From: Chroococcidiopsidaceae cyanobacterium CP_BM_RX_35
GTDB lineage: Bacteria > Cyanobacteriota > Cyanobacteriia > Cyanobacteriales > Chroococcidiopsidaceae
Direction: 5' to 3'
NCBI GenBank assembly: GCA_019242465.1
Contig: JAFAVL010000630.1
Coordinates: 1-10,406, forward strand
Length of the DNA stretch: 10,406 nucleotides
Positions 1-6,067 of this stretch are shown here, piece by piece. Positions within the stretch are counted from its first letter, which is position 1. The number at the start of each line of letters is the position of its first letter. The position numbers and the translations under genes are program-made. The notes under the pieces were generated by a model. The model had not been told where the DNA came from. It did not search any database and worked only from the letters and a program-made list of their open reading frames with translations.

Positions 1-343
1 GAGGTACACCAGCATAAAACCGGATATTAGCATCGCCAATCACAAACGGATTATTGACAAACCGCTCATCCTGTAAAGTGTCTGGGACAATCAATAGCTC
101 TGCTTGCAGGATAGCATGAGCGCAGAAAGTTAGATCACGAGGCGATTCTGTTGCCAGAAATCCTACCTTGGACTTGAACCACTGGCGTTTGGCATCAGTC
201 AAGCCAATGGCAGCAATTGGAGTTTGACAAATATAAGCGGCTAAGCGAGTGAGATCGTCAAAGTAAGCTTCGGGAGCAGTATCAAGGATGTGATACTGGG
301 ACAAAGTCTTTAGCCGCTCAATTTCATTATCAGGCAATTCCAC
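1..343 (-). CDS. GAF-domain signalling protein, N-terminal fragment
   Basis: The minus strand carries an open frame that runs off the left edge, with 114 codons inside the window. It begins with ELPDNEIERLKTLSQYHILD and continues through TAPEAYFDDLTRLAAYIC, QWFKSKVGF, FCAHAILQ, DERFVNNPFV and FYAGVPL. This is the familiar start of a GAF domain found at the N-terminus of cyanobacterial sensor histidine kinases, adenylate cyclases and diguanylate cyclases. The GAF fold usually binds a small ligand or a chromophore; I see no basis for naming the ligand. The output domain lies outside the window, so the exact protein class cannot be given. I chose GTG at 343-341 because it is the only conventional start between the in-frame TGA about 30 bases upstream and the conserved ELPDNE segment. 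No clear ribosome binding site precedes it, so the start is uncertain. Confidence 0.75.
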   Translation of the reverse strand, partial: MELPDNEIERLKTLSQYHILDTAPEAYFDDLTRLAAYICQTPIAAIGLTDAKRQWFKSKVGFLATESPRDLTFCAHAILQAELLIVPDTLQDERFVNNPFVIGDANIRFYAGVP

Positions 344-686
344 TATTGGTAGGTTTGAGGTGAGATATCAGCTTTAGCAAACCTTCTAGAAACCAGTTGC
401 AAAATCAAGTACGAGCGCATTGACAATTTGTTTTGCGAGCGTTTGAATTTCGTCTCCTGCGAGTCGGCTCTCTTAGACATCCTCGGAATGTACTTTGTTA
501 GGACCAAGTATAACTGTTCCTCTTGGTCCGCTGGTAATTTGGTGTGTAGAAGGTTTTGTCTACAATCTGTCGAATCTAGAAGTCTTAACTGCTAGGTATC
601 TATCAGAGTACGTGTTTCCTTTTACGCAAAGCCGAAGTTTTCTTAATATATCTTTACAGATCAAGCCTGCCGAGTTATTCTGTGCA
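344..686. other. Intergenic region between gor and the GAF gene
   Basis: These 343 bases lie downstream of gor and upstream of the GAF-domain gene, both read on the minus strand. Open frames crossing it give no recognisable protein; the plus-strand frame at 495-785 runs into the antisense of gor and looks random. The region probably holds the promoter of the GAF gene. It contains an 8-base inverted repeat at 501-529 and a weaker 6-base one (TGTAGA at 545-550, TCTACA at 559-564). I see no tRNA or known RNA. Confidence 0.6.
501..529. repeat. 8-bp perfect inverted repeat
   Basis: GGACCAAG (501-508) and CTTGGTCC (522-529) are exact reverse complements around a 13-base loop. There is no T-run on either side, so it is not a typical intrinsic terminator. 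It lies about 160 bases past the gor stop and about 160 bases upstream of the GAF start, so it could be an operator or a weak RNA hairpin. Confidence 0.4.
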
Positions 687-2039
687 TTACTCCATGAGCA
701 AAAACTCTTCCCCAGTTGTCGGATGAATGCCAATTGTGGCATCAAGGTCTTGCTTAGTAGCCCCGTTACATATAGCAACCGCTAGACTCTGAATAATATC
801 GGCTGCATGTTCACCTACCATGTGAGCGCCCAGTACCCGATCGGAGTTGCCATCCACCACTAATTTCATCAGTGCTGGCTCACTCTGTTCCGTCAGCCTG
901 TAAAGCAACGGTTTGAACTCAGTGTGGTGACATTGCACCTGAGAGGCACCCAATTTTTCCCGTGCCTGAGCCTCAGTCATGCCAACGGTAGCAGCTTCGG
1001 GACGAGCGAAGACAGCAGAGGTTACATAATCATAATCTACCTTTTGCGGTTGGTTGCCAAAGGCAGTTTCTGCAACAGCACGACCTTCCGCCCTAGCAAC
1101 TGGTGTCAATGGCACCCGGCTAGTGCAATCACCTACGGCAAAAATATGGTCTTGGGTGGTGCGGCTGTATTCATCTACTTGAATGGCACCTTTTTTGCCG
1201 ACTTTAACTCCCGCAGTTTCTAAACCCAAACTTTGTGTATTTGGGGCTCGACTCGTAGCGCAGAGGATAACGTCTGCTGTTAAGGTTTCTTGGCTGTCTC
1301 CAGACAAGGTTATCTGCAAACCATCTGAAGAAGCTGGTTTAATTTCTTTAGCGGTCGTATTGTTAAGAAAGCAAATTCCCCGTTGGTTAAGACCTGATTG
1401 AACGGCAGAGCGAACATCACGATCGAACCGCTCTAAAATCAGCTCATTTGTGTCCATGAGAGTGACTTGGACACCCAAAGCGTTCATCATACTAGAAAAT
1501 TCCACACCTATATAGCCGCCGCCAATAATCGCTAGCCGCTTAGGTAGCTGATCGAGACGAAACATATCATCGGAGGTAATGGCATATTCCATGCCCGGTA
1601 CATCTGGTTTTATCGGATATCCTCCAACGGCAATCAAAATTTTATCGGCTGTAAATTTGCGTCCGTCTAATTGCACGGTATGGGCATCAACAAAGCTAGC
1701 ATGACCTCGAATCAGTTCTATCCCGGCTTTTTGGAAATTTTGCCGATATGACTGATGGATACTCTCAACATGCTGATGTATTGCTGTCATCAATTGTGAC
1801 CAGTCAATCTGCCTACGACAGTCGCTCCAGCCATAGCTATTTGCTACTCGCTCCTGGAGAGCAAAGTCAGCTGCATAGACAATGAGTTTCTTAGGAATGC
1901 AGCCACGATTTATACAGGTGCCACCGATAGCTGCCTGTTCGGCAACTGCAACACGGGCACCGTAGGCAGCAGCCCGTTTGGCTGCCGCTGCTCCTCCGGG
2001 ACCAGCACCAATGACAAAAAGGTCGTAATCACATAACAT
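687..2039 (-). CDS. gor: Glutathione reductase with atypical cofactor site
   Basis: This 450-residue flavoprotein of the pyridine nucleotide-disulfide oxidoreductase family should reduce glutathione disulfide in the cytoplasm. Seen in order: the FAD dinucleotide fold GAGPGG (11-16), the redox disulfide GGTCINRGCIPKK (Cys42 and Cys47), a second nucleotide fold GGGYIG (173-178), FAD motif AVGDC (301-305), LTPVARAEGR (311-320) and the C-terminal HPTTGEE with His439 and Glu444 forming the catalytic base pair. Arg320 aligns with the glutathione-binding Arg347 of the human enzyme. Length fits the family. The odd part is residues 196-204: the human Arg218, His219 and Arg224 that hold the NADPH phosphate align with Thr197, Asn198 and Glu203, and Asp196 sits where NADH enzymes carry an acidic residue. 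AGGAA lies 12 bases upstream of the ATG. The gene follows the NTF2-like gene by 28 bases and is probably cotranscribed. The family assignment is firm; the coenzyme is open. Confidence 0.93.
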   Translation of the reverse strand: MLCDYDLFVIGAGPGGAAAAKRAAAYGARVAVAEQAAIGGTCINRGCIPKKLIVYAADFALQERVANSYGWSDCRRQIDWSQLMTAIHQHVESIHQSYRQNFQKAGIELIRGHASFVDAHTVQLDGRKFTADKILIAVGGYPIKPDVPGMEYAITSDDMFRLDQLPKRLAIIGGGYIGVEFSSMMNALGVQVTLMDTNELILERFDRDVRSAVQSGLNQRGICFLNNTTAKEIKPASSDGLQITLSGDSQETLTADVILCATSRAPNTQSLGLETAGVKVGKKGAIQVDEYSRTTQDHIFAVGDCTSRVPLTPVARAEGRAVAETAFGNQPQKVDYDYVTSAVFARPEAATVGMTEAQAREKLGASQVQCHHTEFKPLLYRLTEQSEPALMKLVVDGNSDRVLGAHMVGEHAADIIQSLAVAICNGATKQDLDATIGIHPTTGEEFLLME

Positions 2040-2067
2040 GAATTGCTGTCGTTCCTGCTTCGCAACA

Positions 2068-2949
2068 TCAGGGTGAGGTTGTATTTGTTGTGGTGTTTCC
2101 TCCTACCACTTGGAGGCGCTGAGTCACTAAAGTCATCCCACCATTACCAATTAGCACTCCAGAAACCCAGAGGCTCTGTGGTTTTGTTGGTGCTTGACCC
2201 TGCTTAAACAACCCACCGGATGGCAACAACTCCAACGCAACTGGTGAAGAGTTTAAATATTTGTTGGCTTGGACGGGTTCTTCGGTCGCCGCTCCAATCA
2301 AATAACCTTCACTTAAGGGTTTCTGGACAATAGCATCGAATTCATATCGCTGACCAGTTTTAACCTGTTGTGGCAAGTTTACCTCAACTAGGGGTGGTTT
2401 GGTACCAGTACTCAGTTGGCTCCGCTCGGCTAGGATAGCCTGCTGGCTAATTTTTTGGGATTCTAAGCGCTGCTGCGACTTAATAGTGGAATTGAGTGCC
2501 ATATTCCTATTGGTACCAGATTGGGTGCCTGTAATACTTGTAACTGTCTGCAGCAAATATCCCTTCCCCTCAGATTGCCAAGATTGCAGCTGCGTCTGGT
2601 ATTTCAAGTTGGGGTAACGCTGCCAAAGTTGAGTCAAGGTCTTTGCCATAGTAAGACGCGTTAAGCCGTCCGAATTTGTGAAATTCTGGCTGTAAAACTG
2701 GAGCAATGCATTCACATCATGTCTGTTCGCCGCCGCATCGATTTGAGCCAAGAGGTTTTGGATCTGGGATGGTGCAGTTTGAGCTTGCGCTCTTGAGTTG
2801 CCAGAGGTAGCTCCGGCAAACCCTTGAGGTGTCTCTGCCTGAGCCCGGTTCCACCCACTAATTAATGAAAGCGTCAGCAAAGAAACGGCTAGCCAGCTGC
2901 TAGGGCGAAATCGGTTTGAGACGGAAAGAAAAGTGAGAAAGTTACGCAT
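2068..2949 (-). CDS. Secreted NTF2-like domain protein
   Basis: The 293-residue product starts with a signal peptide: basic residues at Arg2, Arg13 and Arg15, a hydrophobic core at about 19-31 and a likely cleavage site AQA-ET after residue 38. It is therefore probably exported across the inner membrane. Residues of about 60-130 (AAANRHDVNALLQFYSQNF, then LTQLWQRYPNLKYQTQL) resemble the NTF2/SnoaL-like fold used by many small ligand-binding or scaffold proteins. The rest, about 150-285, is beta-rich, ends in a Gly/Thr/Asn tail and has no motif I recognise. No catalytic residues can be assigned. Similar proteins are common in cyanobacteria and are usually called nuclear transport factor 2 family. 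It lies directly upstream of gor and shares a short divergent promoter region with murG. The gene is convincing; the fold is a moderate-confidence call; the function is unknown. Confidence 0.8.
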   Translation of the reverse strand: MRNFLTFLSVSNRFRPSSWLAVSLLTLSLISGWNRAQAETPQGFAGATSGNSRAQAQTAPSQIQNLLAQIDAAANRHDVNALLQFYSQNFTNSDGLTRLTMAKTLTQLWQRYPNLKYQTQLQSWQSEGKGYLLQTVTSITGTQSGTNRNMALNSTIKSQQRLESQKISQQAILAERSQLSTGTKPPLVEVNLPQQVKTGQRYEFDAIVQKPLSEGYLIGAATEEPVQANKYLNSSPVALELLPSGGLFKQGQAPTKPQSLWVSGVLIGNGGMTLVTQRLQVVGGNTTTNTTSP

Positions 2950-3035
2950 AGAGTGATAGTCTGAATAGGTAATTAGAAAAGGCAGAGGACTTTTTCATCA
3001 TAGGTTAACCTGGGTCTGTGAAGCTGTAGATATAG
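2950..3035. promoter_or_regulatory. Divergent promoter region, NTF2-like gene and murG
   Basis: The 86 bases between the two divergently read genes must carry the promoter or promoters for both the NTF2-like/gor unit and murG. A 10-base perfect palindrome AGGTTAACCT lies at 3002-3011. I cannot point to a convincing -35/-10 pair on either strand, and neither start has a strong Shine-Dalgarno sequence. Confidence 0.4.
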
Positions 3036-4145
3036 ATGGCAATTGCACCGCCCCGATTACTAATTGCTGCTAGTGGTACTGGCGGACACTTATTTCCAGG
3101 GATTGCCCTGGCAGAGCAATTGCCAGACTATCAAGTTGAGTGGCTGGGCGTCCCAGATCGGTTAGAGAGCCAGTTGGTATCAGCCCAATACCCCCTACAC
3201 ACCATCCCTGTAGAAGGATTTCAAACAGGTTTTGGGCTCTCCTCCTTGCGAATCGGAGCTAGGCTTAGCAGTTCCATTATCCAGGTACGGCAGTTGCTGA
3301 AACACAGGAATTTTCAGGGCGTGTTCACAACTGGCGGTTACATCGCTGCCCCTGCTGTAATTGCAGCTCGTACTCTCTCTTTGCCTGTGATTCTCCATGA
3401 AGCTAATGCCATACCTGGCAAAGTCACGCGATGGTTTGGTCCTTGGTGTAGTGTGATCGCATTGGGGTTTGAGTCAGCTGCTCAGTACCTGCCTCGAACT
3501 AAAACAACTTATACCAGCACTCCAGTGCGCTCTCAGTTTCACCTAGGAGCGACAAATAGATTGCCTCCACTCAAGTTGCCCATTCCTGAAGCTGTTCCCC
3601 TCATTGTTGTCTTTGGGGGTAGCCAAGGAGCGGTTGCCGTCAACCAGATGGTACGTCAATGTGCTATGGCGTGGTTGGACGCTGGTGCTTGGATGGTGCA
3701 TTTAACTGGAGAGAAAGATCCGGATGCTGCGAGTCTGAAGCATCCGCAGTATTTCTCCTTGCCCTTCTATGACAACATGGCAGGACTCCTGCACCGGGCA
3801 AATTTAGCAATTAGTCGTGCTGGAGCTGGTAGCCTGACCGAATTGGCAGTGACTGGGACACCCTCAATTCTCATTCCTTTTCCTTACGCGGCAGAAGATC
3901 ACCAATCCTACAATGCAGAAGTTTTCCAGACAGCTGGTGCAGCGCTAGTGTTTCAGCAAGCACAGTTGACTCCCCAGGTGTTAACGAGTCAGGTTGTCAG
4001 TTTGCTTGAATCACCAAAACAACTAGAGCGGATGGCTCAGTCTGCGGCGGCGATCGCAGTTCCAGACAGTGCTGAGCGGCTAGCAAAACTTGTGCGTCAA
4101 GTACTGGAGTCTCGCTCAGGTGTGTCCACTCACCAAACGAGCTAG
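3036..4145 (+). CDS. murG: MurG, lipid II-forming GlcNAc transferase
   Basis: MurG transfers N-acetylglucosamine from UDP-GlcNAc to undecaprenyl-pyrophosphoryl-MurNAc-pentapeptide (lipid I) to give lipid II, at the cytoplasmic face of the inner membrane in peptidoglycan synthesis. The 369-residue length fits. The GT-B fold glycosyltransferase motifs are all present: GTGGHLFPG (14-22), TTGGYIAAPAV (98-108), HEANAIPGKVTR (121-132), GGSQGA (194-199), SRAGAGSLTEL (260-270) and PFPYAAEDHQSYNA (281-294), the last two forming the nucleotide-sugar site. HEANAIPG in place of the common HEQNAIPG is a small variation. The ATG at 3036 puts GTGGH at the usual distance from the N-terminus. The last 30 bases overlap the 3' end of the convergent transporter gene. 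No other mur genes are visible in the window. Confidence 0.96.
   Translation: MAIAPPRLLIAASGTGGHLFPGIALAEQLPDYQVEWLGVPDRLESQLVSAQYPLHTIPVEGFQTGFGLSSLRIGARLSSSIIQVRQLLKHRNFQGVFTTGGYIAAPAVIAARTLSLPVILHEANAIPGKVTRWFGPWCSVIALGFESAAQYLPRTKTTYTSTPVRSQFHLGATNRLPPLKLPIPEAVPLIVVFGGSQGAVAVNQMVRQCAMAWLDAGAWMVHLTGEKDPDAASLKHPQYFSLPFYDNMAGLLHRANLAISRAGAGSLTELAVTGTPSILIPFPYAAEDHQSYNAEVFQTAGAALVFQQAQLTPQVLTSQVVSLLESPKQLERMAQSAAAIAVPDSAERLAKLVRQVLESRSGVSTHQTS
4050..4057. repeat. HIP1 octamer
   Basis: GCGATCGC inside murG. This palindrome is highly over-represented in many cyanobacterial genomes and supports the taxonomic call. Confidence 0.85.
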
Positions 4146-4820
4146 TCCATAAGCCGCTGTTGCCGCAACACTGCCAACTATCAAGGTTTGTAAGGCACTT
4201 TTGAGTGGCGGGACTGATGTGAACTTGCCTTTAACGGCACCAAAGATAAACAGTGCTACAGAGGTAGTAACGATACTCCAGAAAAAGGCAGTCTCAACGG
4301 GCAATCTAAAGAAATAGGGGGCAAGAGGCACAATGCCACCAGCAATATAGGACCCCCCAATGGTAAGGGCGCTGAATGTTGCTCGCCTGGGGTCAGGCTT
4401 TTCCAAGCCTAACTCCTCTCGCATCATAAAATGTACCCAGGTTTTCTGATTAGAGATGATGCCTTGAACTGCAGCTCTCAGGGTCTCTCCTTCCAATCCA
4501 TAGCTAGCTAAAATCCCCCGGACCTCCTCAGCCTCCAGGTGAGGTACCTCGCGCACTTCCCTATGTTCCCGTGCGAGTTCTGCTCGGTAAGTATCAGCCT
4601 CGCTCTGTGCCGCTAGGTAGCCACCTAAACCCATAGAAATCGCCCCAGCCGCGATCTCAGATAGACCACCTGCAACCACTACTGAACTTTGCGATATTGC
4701 TCCAGCCAAACCAGCTGCTAGGGCAAAGGGTACAGTTAGACCGTCAGACATACCGAGGATGATGTCTCGCACAGTCTCACCACTCATAATGTGAGTTTCG
4801 CTATGACCTTTTCGATTCAT
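4116..4820 (-). CDS. VIT1/CCC1-family Fe/Mn transporter
   Basis: This 234-residue membrane protein should export ferrous iron and/or manganese from the cytoplasm, probably by proton exchange as in plant and yeast vacuolar members. Five hydrophobic segments fit the family: about 18-40, 46-70, 148-170, 176-197 and 208-230. A charged domain at about 74-140 lies between the second and third. The residues I recall as critical in Eucalyptus VIT1 (D43, E72, M80, then E102, E105, E113, E116, M149, M150, E153) all match here at a constant offset of 17: D26, E55, M63, E85, E88, E96, E99, M132, M133 and E136. The transport path and the metal-binding domain therefore both look intact. The ATG at 4820 has only a weak upstream GAG; Met12 is a possible alternative start. 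The 3' end overlaps murG by 30 bases, tail to tail. The choice between iron and manganese cannot be made from sequence. Confidence 0.92.
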   Translation of the reverse strand: MNRKGHSETHIMSGETVRDIILGMSDGLTVPFALAAGLAGAISQSSVVVAGGLSEIAAGAISMGLGGYLAAQSEADTYRAELAREHREVREVPHLEAEEVRGILASYGLEGETLRAAVQGIISNQKTWVHFMMREELGLEKPDPRRATFSALTIGGSYIAGGIVPLAPYFFRLPVETAFFWSIVTTSVALFIFGAVKGKFTSVPPLKSALQTLIVGSVAATAAYGLARLVSGHT

Positions 4821-4867
4821 CTCTTGCAGGTGTAAATAACGATTGTTGCTCTCATTAGACTATTTGT

Positions 4868-4908
4868 CTGGCAGCAAATGCCAGTACGACACTTTTATTT
4901 GCTGCCAG
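4868..4908. repeat. 12-bp perfect inverted repeat upstream of the transporter
   Basis: CTGGCAGCAAAT (4868-4879) and ATTTGCTGCCAG (4897-4908) are exact reverse complements around a 17-base spacer. The near arm is 48 bases from the transporter ATG on the minus strand. A possible -10 box, TATAGT on the minus strand, lies just upstream at 4916-4911, so the hairpin would fall at the very 5' end of the leader. No T-run follows on either strand, which argues against a simple terminator. It could be an operator or a 5'-UTR structure controlling metal export. Confidence 0.6.
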
Positions 4909-5020
4909 CAACTATAACTTCTCTCAGGTTTCCTGAAATGATTGGTAACTCAATGAAAAAACATTTCTTTAATTAGAAATTAATGTAAGCTAAAACACAA
5001 AAAATCATTCTAATGAAATA

Positions 5021-5049
5021 TTGACATTAATAAATGGGAAAACTTTAAT
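5021..5049 (+). promoter_or_regulatory. Sigma70-like promoter with no gene downstream
   Basis: A consensus -35 box TTGACA (5021-5026) is followed after exactly 17 bases by TTTAAT (5044-5049), five of six matches to the -10 consensus. Transcription would start near 5056 and run rightward into about 320 bases without a gene and then antisense to the TPR gene. The surroundings are very AT-rich, so a chance match is possible. Confidence 0.35.
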
Positions 5050-5360
5050 AGAGGTAAAGTTATCACTTGAAATAAATAATCAATAAGTTAATAAAGTTAT
5101 AAAAGCAAAAAGGGAACACTATACTTATCAAACTAGTTTTTTTGGCTGCTATGCGTTCGTTATTGGTCGCAGAAGTCACTTGGTAAAGTTGAGAATATTT
5201 CTCATAACACGGCTTGGGTGATCGCCAGTTTTAGTCCTTAACTATCCTTGCTGCGAGAGCGTACCCGAATCGGCTCAACCCGTCGCTATAGTTGTAGTTC
5301 CGTACCGCCTCCCCCAGGACAAGCATGTCTAGCGGGCAAATCTGACGTTTAACTATACTT

Positions 5361-5372
5361 CTGTTTAAACAG
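5361..5372. repeat. 12-bp palindrome after the TPR gene
   Basis: CTGTTTAAACAG is its own reverse complement and lies three bases beyond the TPR stop codon. It is AT-rich with no loop, so it is more like a protein-binding site than a terminator, or chance. Confidence 0.35.
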
Positions 5373-5375
5373 GTC

Positions 5376-5846
5376 TTAGCTCAAGCGAGCAGTACATTCC
5401 AGAATCAACTTTTGATTGTCTAGAGCATAGGGCTGAATTTCTAGGGCGCGACGAAAAGCTTGGATAGCAGCGCTATATTCTCCAAGCGCGGCATAGCAGA
5501 GACCTAAGCCATGGAGGGCACCGAAATGAATTGGATTGAGGTTAATAACCATCTGACAGTCATCTAGAGACTTTTTGTACTGTCCAGCTATGAAGTAGAG
5601 AACAGCCCTGCGATTCCAGGCTTCCGCGAAATCTGGTTGGTCATTAATGAGTTCTGTGAGTACTGCTTCTGCTTGGGTCAGCTCTCCGGCTTCCAGCAAA
5701 TTCTGACTGTGCTGCAGCAGCTCGATCCCATAGGCTCCCTTTTGATGAAACCAGATGCTCCAAAGTTCTGCACTTGCATCCTGACGAACTGTTTCATTAG
5801 GGTGCTTCAGGTCTTCGAGTAACCGAGCGATCGGTGCTTTATCCAT
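5376..5846 (-). CDS. Small tetratricopeptide repeat protein
   Basis: The 156-residue product has three consecutive 34-residue TPR units at about 40-73, 74-107 and 108-141. They show the expected pattern of Ala/Gly at the helix contacts and Pro near each end, for example AEAWNRRAVLYFIAGQY and LHGLGLCYAALGEYSAAIQA. The N-terminal 35 residues form a separate helical segment with LKHPNETVRQDASAELWSIW, which recalls a single HEAT-like repeat. There is no signal peptide or membrane segment, so it is probably a cytoplasmic protein-protein adaptor. A partner cannot be named. The start is supported by AGGAG ten bases upstream of the ATG. It is divergent from the URC operon, and the gap could hold shared control sites. 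The gene and the repeats are clear; the function is unknown. Confidence 0.85.
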   Translation of the reverse strand: MDKAPIARLLEDLKHPNETVRQDASAELWSIWFHQKGAYGIELLQHSQNLLEAGELTQAEAVLTELINDQPDFAEAWNRRAVLYFIAGQYKKSLDDCQMVINLNPIHFGALHGLGLCYAALGEYSAAIQAFRRALEIQPYALDNQKLILECTARLS

Positions 5847-6067
5847 TGGGTATGTACTCCTGAAAAGTTGGGTTGTGTAAGTTATGACAAAGTTAACGCA
5901 GCTTCTGGACGTTGACCTCCTACCCCTGACGCCTGCACTGGTAGTAACAGTTGTAAAAAACCAGCAAACTTAAATTCAATTGCTAGAATCTAAGCTTACG
6001 CTAACCAGATTTTTTGTACTTTTCTGAGCTTAGTATTTAATTACACCATCTTTGAACCAATGCGTCT
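5847..6067. promoter_or_regulatory. Divergent promoter region, TPR gene and URC operon
   Basis: This 221-base gap should contain the URC operon promoter. TAGAAT (5984-5989) and TAGTAT (6031-6036) are possible -10 boxes, but neither has a good -35 at the right distance. A 7-base inverted repeat, CTAAGCT (5990-5996) and AGCTTAG (6027-6033), flanks 30 bases just upstream of the gene. I looked for the NtcA pattern GTA-N8-TAC, which would fit nitrogen control, and found no exact match. Confidence 0.4.

Larger units (their letters stand above)
4821..5375. other. AT-rich intergenic region upstream of the transporter
   Basis: These 555 bases separate the transporter start from the TPR stop. About 4940-5130 is very AT-rich, while about 5240-5340 is clearly richer in G and C. 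It holds a 12-base inverted repeat (4868-4908), short hairpins TCAGG-TTT-CCTGA (4924-4936) and GAGAA-TAT-TTCTC (5191-5203), a plus-strand promoter-like pair (5021-5049) and a 12-base palindrome (5361-5372). Frames of up to about 35 codons exist in the GC-richer part but resemble nothing I know. No tRNA or known small RNA is recognisable. Confidence 0.6.

Noticed and set aside
495..785. Plus-strand 96-codon frame in the gap next to gor
   Set aside because: Its second half is antisense to the gor 3' end, the product has no family resemblance and there is no ribosome binding site.
4821..4960. Manganese riboswitch (yybP-ykoY type) ahead of the metal transporter
   Set aside because: I looked for its conserved internal-loop sequences on the minus strand and could not recognise them; only the 12-base hairpin is evident.
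5847..6067. NtcA nitrogen-control site upstream of URC1
   Set aside because: No exact GTA-N8-TAC found; GTA at 5941-5943 is followed at the right distance by TGT only.
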